Shown one piece after another: positions 53,309 to 60,684 of a DNA stretch of 64,000 nt. Source of the DNA: ZC4RG29 sp964521255 (GTDB taxonomy: Bacteria > Bacteroidota > Bacteroidia > Cytophagales > Cyclobacteriaceae). The position numbers and the translations under genes are program-made. The stretch's first letter is position 1. Every line of letters starts with the position of its first letter. The stretch is taken from the NCBI GenBank assembly GCA_964521255.1, contig CAZFRM010000004.1:62001-126000 (forward strand). Reading direction: 5' to 3'. The notes beneath the pieces were generated by a model. It was not told the origin of the DNA and did not search any database. It was given only the letters and a program-made list of their open reading frames with translations.

Positions 53309-54166
53309 ATGTACTTTCGATCACTTTGGTTCCCCTCTAAAATACCATTCACTCTTGCTATTCTTCCGGTGTTTTGGTTAGGCTTATTATTGTCTCCTAA
53401 TCTTAATCAATGGAAAGCATTGATTGTTTTGATCACTGTACACGTTTTTTTATACGGCGCGGTTAATGGATTGGTGAACTTCTTCGACAAACAAAACAAA
53501 CGTGAAGCGACATCAAATCTAACCTACGCGAAACTGTCGTTTCTCATTTCAATTACTTTATTATTGATAGCAATTGCTTTTGCTGCGGTTCGTGTGAGCT
53601 TTACTTTTGCTACACTTATTCTCAGCTATGCCTTGATTTCATGGCTGTGGGTGAAGTTTGTAACCAAACTGAGTATTCGACCTGTTATAACTTATGGAGT
53701 TCCTTCCATTGCTCAGGGCCTCTTCACATTGATAATGTATTACATTGGTCTCAGTGGGTTTGATATTGCAAGGGCTATTAAAATCGAAATTATTTTGCCT
53801 GGAATCGCCATCAGCATTTTGATTTTGGTGTTCCATTTGTATACCCGTGAAAAAGAATCTAAAGAATTAAATGCAGCAAAGAGGGTTGATACAGATCATC
53901 AACAATTGATTTACCTGTCACCCTTGTTGTTGTTAGGCGCCCAGACTTTATTGATCTGGTATTTCAATAAGTACATTTCAACAGCGTATAACCTTGGGCT
54001 ATCTATCGTATCTGTCATTAGCTTTTTTGTACTATTTCAGAATTACTATAGAGATAATAAAAGCCATGTTTTGCATTGGTTAAACTGGATAATGATTGTC
54101 ATTCTCAATGGTTACTCCTTCTACTTGTTTGGTAATCACACAAATGTTTTTCAATTATTACACTAA
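53309..54166 (+). CDS. UbiA-like membrane protein
   Basis: 285 residues, about 7-9 membrane helices. The first loop has the sequence VNGLVNFFDKQNKRE, a degraded version of the UbiA NDxxDxxxD motif, and the layout of helices is as in UbiA prenyltransferases. The second Asp-rich motif is not evident. It may therefore be a UbiA relative with other function. It precedes the hydrolase-fold gene by 39 bases. Repeat A copy 2 separates it from the dioxygenase gene. Confidence 0.55.
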   Translation: MYFRSLWFPSKIPFTLAILPVFWLGLLLSPNLNQWKALIVLITVHVFLYGAVNGLVNFFDKQNKREATSNLTYAKLSFLISITLLLIAIAFAAVRVSFTFATLILSYALISWLWVKFVTKLSIRPVITYGVPSIAQGLFTLIMYYIGLSGFDIARAIKIEIILPGIAISILILVFHLYTREKESKELNAAKRVDTDHQQLIYLSPLLLLGAQTLLIWYFNKYISTAYNLGLSIVSVISFFVLFQNYYRDNKSHVLHWLNWIMIVILNGYSFYLFGNHTNVFQLLH

Positions 54167-54205
54167 GGAATCACGCCTCAACGTCGGTTTAAACTTATCT
54201 GGGTT

Positions 54206-54952
54206 ATGGAAAGAAAATCAAAACCGTTTTACAGCCAGGCATACATCGACAGGGGGATAGGTAGACCGGTCATTTTATTGCATGGGCTATTTGGAAATAT
54301 AAGCATGTGGAGATCGGTTATTCATGCGTTGGAAGATACGTACCGGATCGTCATTCCACGTCTTCCGATTTTTGATCTTCCTGTACAGCAGGTAAACATT
54401 GAATACATAGCTGAGGTATTGCATGAGTTTCTTGAATGGCATCAGCTTAATGATGTCACCCTTGTGGGTCATGAAGCAGGTGGGCAGATTGCTTTGATGT
54501 ATGCGCATCAGTATCCTCATAATTTGAAAAGTTTAGTGTTGACGGGAAGTACAGGTTTGTCGGATAATATCCGGTTTGATGCTGATGAGATTGACTATGA
54601 TTTTGTTTCAGAAAAAGTTAAGAGTGGCTTTTATAATGATGAATTGGTGACCGGTAATCTTGTTACGAGGGTGTTTGAAACCGTTCAACAACCTTCGCGG
54701 CGATATGTCATAGAAAACCTGGTCAGGTCAACCAGCCAGAATGATGTTCGTACGTTTCTTTCTGCCATTCGCTTTCCGGTTTTGTTGCTCTGGGGAATTG
54801 ATGATAAGATAACACCTCTGTACACGGCGTATCATTTCCTGGATATGCTTCCTGATGCTGAAATACACACCATGAAGGAATGCGGACACCTGCCTATGAT
54901 CGAACAGGGAGAATTATTCAATGAATATCTGAAATCCTTTTTGAAAGATTGA
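54206..54952 (+). CDS. Alpha/beta hydrolase-fold protein, nucleophile replaced by Glu
   Basis: 248 residues. Oxyanion-hole loop LLHGLFGNISMW (25-36), nucleophile elbow LVGHEAGGQIALMYA (86-100), acid loop LLWGIDDKITPL and catalytic His in ECGHLPMIEQ (228). The elbow reads G-H-E-A-G with Glu90 where Ser stands in nearly all family members; the codon is GAA, so this is no simple one-base change from common Ser codons. The enzyme may be inactive, a binding protein, or use a different chemistry. It follows the UbiA-like gene on the same strand. Confidence 0.85.
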   Translation: MERKSKPFYSQAYIDRGIGRPVILLHGLFGNISMWRSVIHALEDTYRIVIPRLPIFDLPVQQVNIEYIAEVLHEFLEWHQLNDVTLVGHEAGGQIALMYAHQYPHNLKSLVLTGSTGLSDNIRFDADEIDYDFVSEKVKSGFYNDELVTGNLVTRVFETVQQPSRRYVIENLVRSTSQNDVRTFLSAIRFPVLLLWGIDDKITPLYTAYHFLDMLPDAEIHTMKECGHLPMIEQGELFNEYLKSFLKD

Positions 54953-55136
54953 TTATAAATCGGATTAGGGTGAGAAAGAAAAAATACATAAAGATTTGAT
55001 AAAGGTACAGAATGTATAAAGAAACCACTTGGGGTTAGGTGGTTGATTGGGGAGGGATTCCTTAGTGTATGAGGAATCCACACTCCTCATGAAACCAGTA
55101 CAATGGTTATTTAATTATTGGAACATAATCGAATTA

Positions 55137-55362
55137 GTCATTGGTCATTAGCAGTTTCAAAACCTTCGGCACAAAAAGTTGAGATGACAATATACCTATA
55201 CTCACAACTAAACCCATCGCAGCCCTTTTATTCCCTGAAGGGATCAATCGCGCGGTGGACCCTTCAGGGATTAAGGGCGTGCGCTGGGATAAACAGTACA
55301 TTCAGTAATTTAAGAAACTTGTCATTAGCAGGTGCATTACCAGGTGACCAATGGCCAATGAC
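55137..55362. repeat. Nested inverted-repeat element, non-coding
   Basis: Outer inverted sequences around GTCATTGGTCATTAG (left, 55137-55151) and GACCAATGGCCAATGAC (right, 55346-55362). In the middle a perfect 10-bp pair CCCTGAAGGG (55233-55242) and CCCTTCAGGG (55260-55269) can make another hairpin. It fills much of the 525-base gap between the hydrolase and YeiH genes (54953-55477). An 88-codon frame through it has no protein-like features. Confidence 0.6.
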
Positions 55363-55477
55363 GTTATGGGATGTTGCAAATTAATTACAACACTAACTTT
55401 ACTTTCTGTACAATATGATTACCGTTGTGTTGATCAATTCTCTATTTTACAAAAAAATATAAATCTGAAATTGAGAT

Positions 55478-56755
55478 ATGGATAAAGTGACTTCGCTGGC
55501 ATTGTCAAAGTTGAAAATCAATATTCACGAAGACTGGGCTTCGGTTATACTGGGCTTTACCATAATTTTAATATCGCTGATATGGTTTGTCATTCCCGTT
55601 CCTCAAACTTCCTGGAAGAATGCCAGCGAATTATTCAGTCATATTTTCACGATTGGCAATCTGTCAGCTTTTCTTGCACAGTTTATTTATTTTTTTGCCA
55701 TTGGATTAGCGGGGGTGATTTTGACAGGAAAATCAATACGAACGTTTTTACTTTCATTTCCGATTCTTTATATACTCACGAGCCTTGCTATACTTATTGC
55801 GGGGAACAGCGCAGTAAAAAGTCTGAACCTTGAAGCAGTAATATTCAGCCTTTCAATTGGTCTGTTCATTAGTAATCTTTTCAGGTTACCGGAGTGGTTC
55901 CGTTTGTCGTTGTCAACGGAATTGTTTGTGAAGGTGGGATTGGTGTTACTGGGGACAAGCATAATCTTTTCGGATATACTGAAAGCAGGATCATTGGGTT
56001 TGATTCAATCTCTGGTGGTGGTTATTTCTGTCTGGTACTTTGCCTACTGGCTCTGCAGGAAATTTAAACTTGACGGAGAACTTACCATGATGATCGCCAG
56101 CGCGGTTTCTATTTGTGGCGTTTCGGCTGCCATTGCAACGGCCGGCGCTATTAAAGGTGACGCTAAAAAACTTTCATACGTAATTTCCCTGGTGCTCATC
56201 ATTGCCATACCCATGATGATATTCATGCCCATCATTGCAAAATATTTTAATTTTTCACCGGAAGTAACCGGTGCATGGCTTGGCGGAAGCATCGATACTA
56301 CCGGGGCTGTTGTTGCTTCAGGTACTTTAGTCGGAGAGACAGCCTTGAAGATCAGCACGATTGTTAAGTTTTCGCAGAATGTTCTGTTGGGTCTTGCTGC
56401 ATTTGCAATAAGTATTTACTGGTCTTATACAGGTAAGGCCGATCAGAATGGCGTTGTGACTAAACCGACATTGGGCTTGATATGGGAGCGCTTTCCAAAA
56501 TTCGTTATCGGCTTTATGGCAGCTTCAGTTCTTTTTTCATTCTTCCTCAGTTCATCAGCGATAGGCAGTGTAAAAGAGAGTCTAAAAAGTGTTCAAACGT
56601 TATGGTTTGTTTTGGCGTTTACCAGTATTGGATTGGAAACACGATTCTCTGATATTTTCAATCAGGATAATAAAAAGCCATTGTATGCTTTCCTGATCGC
56701 ACAGGGTTTTAATATCCTCATCACGCTTATTATTGCTTCTGTTTTGTTTGGTTGA
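55478..56755 (+). CDS. YeiH family putative sulfate exporter
   Basis: 425 residues with about 10-11 membrane helices. Family landmarks: SLSIGLFISNLFRLPEWF, KVGLVLLGTSIIFSDIL, the SAVSICGVSAAIATAGAIKGD region and AWLGGSIDTTGAVVASGTLVGE, and LGLETRFSDIFNQDNKKP-type segment near the C-terminus. This is the PF03601/YeiH group, often annotated as sulfate or sulfur-compound exporter; functional evidence is scarce. Its presence among cysteine genes fits a sulfur role. Confidence 0.85.
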   Translation: MDKVTSLALSKLKINIHEDWASVILGFTIILISLIWFVIPVPQTSWKNASELFSHIFTIGNLSAFLAQFIYFFAIGLAGVILTGKSIRTFLLSFPILYILTSLAILIAGNSAVKSLNLEAVIFSLSIGLFISNLFRLPEWFRLSLSTELFVKVGLVLLGTSIIFSDILKAGSLGLIQSLVVVISVWYFAYWLCRKFKLDGELTMMIASAVSICGVSAAIATAGAIKGDAKKLSYVISLVLIIAIPMMIFMPIIAKYFNFSPEVTGAWLGGSIDTTGAVVASGTLVGETALKISTIVKFSQNVLLGLAAFAISIYWSYTGKADQNGVVTKPTLGLIWERFPKFVIGFMAASVLFSFFLSSSAIGSVKESLKSVQTLWFVLAFTSIGLETRFSDIFNQDNKKPLYAFLIAQGFNILITLIIASVLFG

Positions 56756-56814
56756 TAACAACATAAATCGGAAATTAATTGTGTTTTTCGATTACACTCA
56801 AATCAAATACGGAT

Positions 56815-57330
56815 ATGAAGACCTTAGTATCAATTGTTGTCCTGTTAATAATTTATTCAATGACAAGCGCTGCACAATCAAAATTAAAAGTTGGTGACAA
56901 AGCCCCCGACTTTACGGCTAATGATCAGGATGGAAAGAAAATCAGCCTGAGTGATTACAAAGGAAAAAAAGTTGTTCTTTATTTTTATCCGAAAGATCAA
57001 ACCCCCGGATGCACAGAGGAAGCCTGCAACCTGAGGGATAATATAAGTGATCTTACTGCCGCCGGCTATACTGTGTTGGGTGTCAGCAGTGATGATGAAG
57101 CTTCGCACAAGGAATTCCAACAGAAATATAATTTGCCCTTTTCATTGGTTGCTGATACAGACAAATCAATCAATCAGAAATATGGTGTGTGGATAGAAAA
57201 AGAAAGAGAGGGTAAGAAATACATGGGCACTGCCCGGACAACTTTTTTGATAGATGAGCAGGGTATCATCACACACATAATTGATAAAGTAGATACCAAA
57301 GGTCACGCCGGCCAGATTCTGCAATTTTAA
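56815..57330 (+). CDS. Peroxiredoxin (Bcp/AhpC type) with signal peptide
   Basis: 171 residues from ATG 56815. A signal peptide (LVSIVVLLIIYSMTSAAQ) precedes the thioredoxin fold with the peroxidatic Cys in FYPKDQTPGCTEEACNLRDN (the CxxxxC pattern of Bcp). The end is at GHAGQILQF. The upstream TTG at 56779 would add a leader lacking sense. It would reduce hydroperoxides in the periplasm. Follows YeiH by 60 bases. Confidence 0.92.
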   Translation: MKTLVSIVVLLIIYSMTSAAQSKLKVGDKAPDFTANDQDGKKISLSDYKGKKVVLYFYPKDQTPGCTEEACNLRDNISDLTAAGYTVLGVSSDDEASHKEFQQKYNLPFSLVADTDKSINQKYGVWIEKEREGKKYMGTARTTFLIDEQGIITHIIDKVDTKGHAGQILQF

Positions 57331-57366
57331 ATTAATTCTGCTTTGACAGACTTCAAACCTGTACAT

Positions 57367-57590
57367 GCCACAAAAACACTAAATACCACTAAAAAAACTT
57401 TTGTGCTTTCGTGGCAAAGTCAACTATGAATATAACCTGACTTGTGAAAGTAGAATTGAAAGCAAATTTAAACAGCTTCATTTTTTTCCTCATGGAGAAG
57501 GTTCACAATCGTGTTGAACTCATGAATAAATTCGTCATAGAATTTTCCTGTTGCCGGACCATTGAAGCCTGTATGGATTTTTCTTTACTC
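57367..57590. repeat. Tail duplication of the TlpA-like gene, copy A
   Basis: This stretch repeats 57606-57844, which covers the last 37 or so codons of the TlpA-like gene and the sequence past its stop. On the minus strand copy A still reads KIHTGFNGPATGKFYDEFIH and ends LLHEEKNEAV-stop against LLVEEKNESV in the gene. It is followed by the same CCACAAAAACACTAAATACC block. The gene copy is listed below. Confidence 0.85.
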
Positions 57591-57605
57591 TAAACAGATA
57601 CAGTT

Positions 57606-57844
57606 GCCACAAAAACACTAAATACCACTAAAAAACTTTCGTGCCTTTTTGTGCTTTTGTGCTTTCGTGGCAAAGTTAACTATGAATATAACCTGACTTG
57701 TGAAAGTAGAATTGAAGGTAAATTTAAACAGATTCATTTTTCTCCTCAACGAGAAGGTCCACAATCGTGTTGAACTCATGAATAAATTCGTCATAGAATT
57801 TTCCTGTTGCCGGACCATTGAAGCCTGTATGGATTTTTCTTACT
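57606..57844. repeat. Tail duplication of the TlpA-like gene, copy B
   Basis: The functional unit, holding the real 3' end of the TlpA-like gene (57724 onward on the minus strand) and the downstream A/T-rich block. Related in direct orientation to 57367-57590, with about 15 bases of length difference. Confidence 0.85.
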
Positions 57845-59031
57845 CTTCCTTTTGCATCAACAAAAATTATGGTTGGATAAGAAAGTACAGCGTTCAGTTG
57901 TGGTAATTTTGCAGCAGCTTCTTTTTTATCGGCCTTTCCGGCAAAAAGAACATCATACTGAATATTGAAACGCCTGATGAATGATTCTATTTTTTCTTTC
58001 GCATAAGCAAAATCATCTTTACGCTCAAAGGAGAGTGCAATGATTTCAATTCCGCGGTTCCTGTTCTCTTCATACCATGGGGCCAGGAAACTTGCTTCAT
58101 CCAGGCAATTTGGGCACCAGCTTCCGGTTATTGTAATGATCTTTACTTTTCCCTCATATTTTTTATCATGAAGAGATACAGTGTTTCCATTCAGATCAGG
58201 AAAAGTAAAGTCCAGTAACTGCGTCGTATCTTTCAGGTATGTAAGTTGATAGGGGTCGGGTAATTTTGCGTTTGCATTTCGCTTCGCTTTGATCGTTGAT
58301 TTTGCCGTACCACTGAAATACGTTCCTTCCAGTGTTGAATCATTCAGTATCCTTGCCCTGATCAGCTTTGGAGATGAGCCAATAAAGGATGACAGATAAA
58401 TGTTCTCACCATCGGCTTTACCATCAAAAAACCGGTAGTCACCGGTCACAGTCATGATAGTTCCGGTAAGATTGTTCTCTTGTTGTTCAAACACACCCAC
58501 TGTTTCTTCCGGGTCAGAACCTTCTGAGGTCAGGGACACATTCCATGTTCCGGAAATATTTGAAACAGGAACAGCAGACGTTAATTCGAATCGATATTCT
58601 TTTCCACAAGCTGCATGAAAAGGAATTGTTGTTGTATTTCTTTTATAATAGCCCGTCAGATAGTTATCCTCAACGGAAGCAATTATATAGCTGTCGAAAA
58701 TATCAAAGGGAATGAGTAAAGAATCATTTTTTATGGATGCTCCGCCGAAGCGGATTCTTTCCCCGCCATTTATAAAATCGATAGCAGTCTCGTTTGCACT
58801 GTCCAGAGAAACTTCAAAGGTGACCGGTGCAATCTCACCGGACAAGATGAACTCACCCCGCCAGATACCTTCCTTCAAAAGGGCATTGCTCTTCTCCGGC
58901 TGACAGGATGTTATCAGTGAGAAAAGGAAGAAAAGGATAGGGATTTTTATAAAAAGGAAATCCTTTGATGCAACGGCAGTTAGAAGTTCTGGGAATTGAC
59001 TGGTCTGGTAAAAAGCACGATTGATGTTCAT
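57724..59031 (-). CDS. TlpA-like thioredoxin-fold lipoprotein
   Basis: 435 residues. After a hydrophobic segment with lipobox LITSC (Cys43, 12 or so residues after the hydrophobic run) comes a beta-rich domain (about 50-260) and a C-terminal TlpA/ResA thioredoxin domain with the active site GSWCPNCLDEASFL. The N-terminal 25 residues before the hydrophobic part suggest the true start is downstream, but no clear ATG is found there. It would work in the periplasm as a disulfide reductase. Its 3' end is duplicated (57367-57590). Confidence 0.85.
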   Translation of the reverse strand: MNINRAFYQTSQFPELLTAVASKDFLFIKIPILFFLFSLITSCQPEKSNALLKEGIWRGEFILSGEIAPVTFEVSLDSANETAIDFINGGERIRFGGASIKNDSLLIPFDIFDSYIIASVEDNYLTGYYKRNTTTIPFHAACGKEYRFELTSAVPVSNISGTWNVSLTSEGSDPEETVGVFEQQENNLTGTIMTVTGDYRFFDGKADGENIYLSSFIGSSPKLIRARILNDSTLEGTYFSGTAKSTIKAKRNANAKLPDPYQLTYLKDTTQLLDFTFPDLNGNTVSLHDKKYEGKVKIITITGSWCPNCLDEASFLAPWYEENRNRGIEIIALSFERKDDFAYAKEKIESFIRRFNIQYDVLFAGKADKKEAAAKLPQLNAVLSYPTIIFVDAKGRVRKIHTGFNGPATGKFYDEFIHEFNTIVDLLVEEKNESV

Positions 59032-59058
59032 GATAAATTTAAAGTTCAGGCCTGGATT

Positions 59059-59511
59059 TTATTTCGTTAAGTCGACGGGTTGTATAAACAGATCCCAATG
59101 CGCAAGCAGCAATTCAAAACGATGCTGCTCTTCTTCTTCAAGCTTTTTAAGATCCGGATAAAGTTGTTTTTTATAAGGTTCGGTAAGATTTTCATCAAAC
59201 GCAGTTTGAGCATCTTTGAAGACCAGTGTCACTTTGAAATCCCAGCGTCCGTCTTCGGTGCTGTGGAGCCGTGGTTTCTCTGCGGTGATTTTTAGAATAT
59301 CACCTTTCTCCAATGCCTTTTTTAGTAAGGGATAATGATTCTTTTTGTAGAGTTTAATGAACTCCTCAGCATATCCCCACTTTACCTTGTAATAATTCTC
59401 TATTATAAATGAGTGATCCTGCTTTGGCTGAATTTGGGCGGATGTCGTCGCGGGAGGGTTAACGAACAGGACGATAGCCGGAATGATAAGATAAGATACA
59501 AGCTTATTCAT
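59059..59511 (-). CDS. Hypothetical secreted protein
   Basis: 150 residues from ATG 59511. Signal peptide (LVSYLIIPAIVLFVNPPATTSAQ), then a ferredoxin-like part with ENYYKVKWGYAEEFIKLYKK, KITAEKPRLHSTEDGRWDFK and a helical end KKLEEEEQHRFELLLAHWDL. The pattern is like dimeric alpha/beta barrel proteins (EthD/NIPSNAP-like), but no family was confirmed. A TTG in frame at 59532 is less likely. The 26-bp palindrome at 59538-59563 stands 27 bases upstream, so the gene may be in the same regulon as tRNA-Cys. Confidence 0.65.
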   Translation of the reverse strand: MNKLVSYLIIPAIVLFVNPPATTSAQIQPKQDHSFIIENYYKVKWGYAEEFIKLYKKNHYPLLKKALEKGDILKITAEKPRLHSTEDGRWDFKVTLVFKDAQTAFDENLTEPYKKQLYPDLKKLEEEEQHRFELLLAHWDLFIQPVDLTK

Positions 59512-59537
59512 GTCCAAAATTATTTTTGGCAATGTAA

Positions 59538-59563
59538 TCTATTAAATCTATAGATTTAATAGA
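59538..59563. promoter_or_regulatory. 26-bp palindromic operator, site 2
   Basis: Perfect palindrome: TCTATTAAATCTA and its reverse complement with no spacer. It lies between the divergent hypothetical gene (59511) and tRNA-Cys (59595), 31 bases before the tRNA 5' end. It shares register and centre with sites at 50797 and 63513. The position relative to a clear -33/-7 promoter could not be set here. Confidence 0.78.
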
Positions 59564-59594
59564 AAAAAGTATAATTTTAGCTCATAAAGTTAAA

Positions 59595-59665
59595 GGCCCC
59601 GTGGTCGAGTGGTTAGGCAAAGGTCTGCAACACCTTATACGGCGGTTCGAACCCGTCTGGGGCCT
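59595..59665 (+). tRNA. tRNA-Cys (GCA)
   Basis: A full cloverleaf can be drawn: acceptor GGCCCCG (59595-59601) with TGGGGCC (59658-59664), discriminator base T (59665, the U73 identity element of tRNA-Cys), anticodon loop CTGCAAC with anticodon GCA, and T-arm with GGTTCGAACCC. CCA is not encoded. It lies 98 bases before the encapsulin gene and after the palindromic operator. Confidence 0.97.
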
Positions 59666-59763
59666 CGCACATTTTAAATTTTGCAAAGCATCATTTTATT
59701 TCTGCAAGTATGAACAACGTGTAAAAAAATACCTCTTATCATAATTTCTAACACTAACTAACT

Positions 59764-60684
59764 ATGGCTGAACAAAACAGAAAGCAAACCGCATTAGGTG
59801 ATGTTGCTGCAAGGCAACTGGCAATTGCAACCCGCACAGTTCCTCAAATGTCAATAATATCACCGCGGTGGTTGACACATTTATTGGATTGGATCCCGGT
59901 AGAGTCAGGTGTCTATCGATTGAACCGTGTGAAAGACGAAGAGAATGTTGAGGTTGATTGCTCTGGAAGGGACGAAAGAGCGCTCCCTCAAACTTTCGTG
60001 GATTATGAGGAGAACCCCAGAGAATATAATCTGAGTGTAGTCAATACGGTGTTGGATGTACATACGCGCGTTTCAGATTTGTACAGCAAACCTTACAATC
60101 AGATCAGTGAACAGCTCAGGCTTACTATTGAAGCTATAAAAGAAAGGCAGGAGAGTGAGCTGATTAATAATAAGGAGTATGGGCTCTTGCATAGCATAGC
60201 AGAATCACAACGCATTAAAACCAGAAAAGGCGCACCAACTCCGGATGATCTCGATGAGTTGATAACAAAAGTGTGGAAGGAGCCTGGCTTCTTTTTGCTT
60301 CACCCGTTAGCCATTGCGGCTTTTGGAAGAGAGTGTACCCGCCGCGGTGTACCACCGCCTACCGTTTCACTTTTTGGTTCTCAATTCCTGACCTGGCGCG
60401 GGATTCCACTCATTCCTTCAAATAAGGTTCCTATTGATGATGGAAAGTCAAAAATAATATTGATCAGAACCGGAGAAAGCCGTCAGGGAGTAGTGGGTTT
60501 ATATCAGCCTAACCTGCCGGGTGAACAGTCACCGGGATTATCGGTAAGGTTCATGGGTATAAACGATAAGGCTATTGCCTCTTACCTGGTTTCCCTGTAT
60601 TGCTCATTAGCTGTACTTGTTGATGATGCTATTGCTGTTTTGGAGGATGTAGAAATAGGAAAGTATCATGAGTACAAATACTGA
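59764..60684 (+). CDS. Family 2A encapsulin shell protein
   Basis: 306 residues. The sequence matches family 2A encapsulins (HK97-fold) known as SrpI: MAEQNRKQTALGDVAARQLA, ISPRWLTHLLDWIPVESGVYRLN, EGRDERALPQTF-like region near residue 67 (SGRDERALPQTFVDYEENPR), HTRVSDLYSKPYNQISEQLR and the C-terminal ASYLVSLYCSLAVLVDDAIAVL. It builds a hollow protein shell. Its stop overlaps the ATG of the cysteine desulfurase gene by 17 bases; in known cases the desulfurase is cargo and shell holds sulfur. It follows tRNA-Cys by 98 bases. The sulfur storage role is from family knowledge. Confidence 0.96.
   Translation: MAEQNRKQTALGDVAARQLAIATRTVPQMSIISPRWLTHLLDWIPVESGVYRLNRVKDEENVEVDCSGRDERALPQTFVDYEENPREYNLSVVNTVLDVHTRVSDLYSKPYNQISEQLRLTIEAIKERQESELINNKEYGLLHSIAESQRIKTRKGAPTPDDLDELITKVWKEPGFFLLHPLAIAAFGRECTRRGVPPPTVSLFGSQFLTWRGIPLIPSNKVPIDDGKSKIILIRTGESRQGVVGLYQPNLPGEQSPGLSVRFMGINDKAIASYLVSLYCSLAVLVDDAIAVLEDVEIGKYHEYKY

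Noticed and set aside
55118..55384. 88-codon plus-strand frame
   Set aside because: It reads through the inverted-repeat element at 55137-55362; the peptide has no family likeness and is explained by the repeat.
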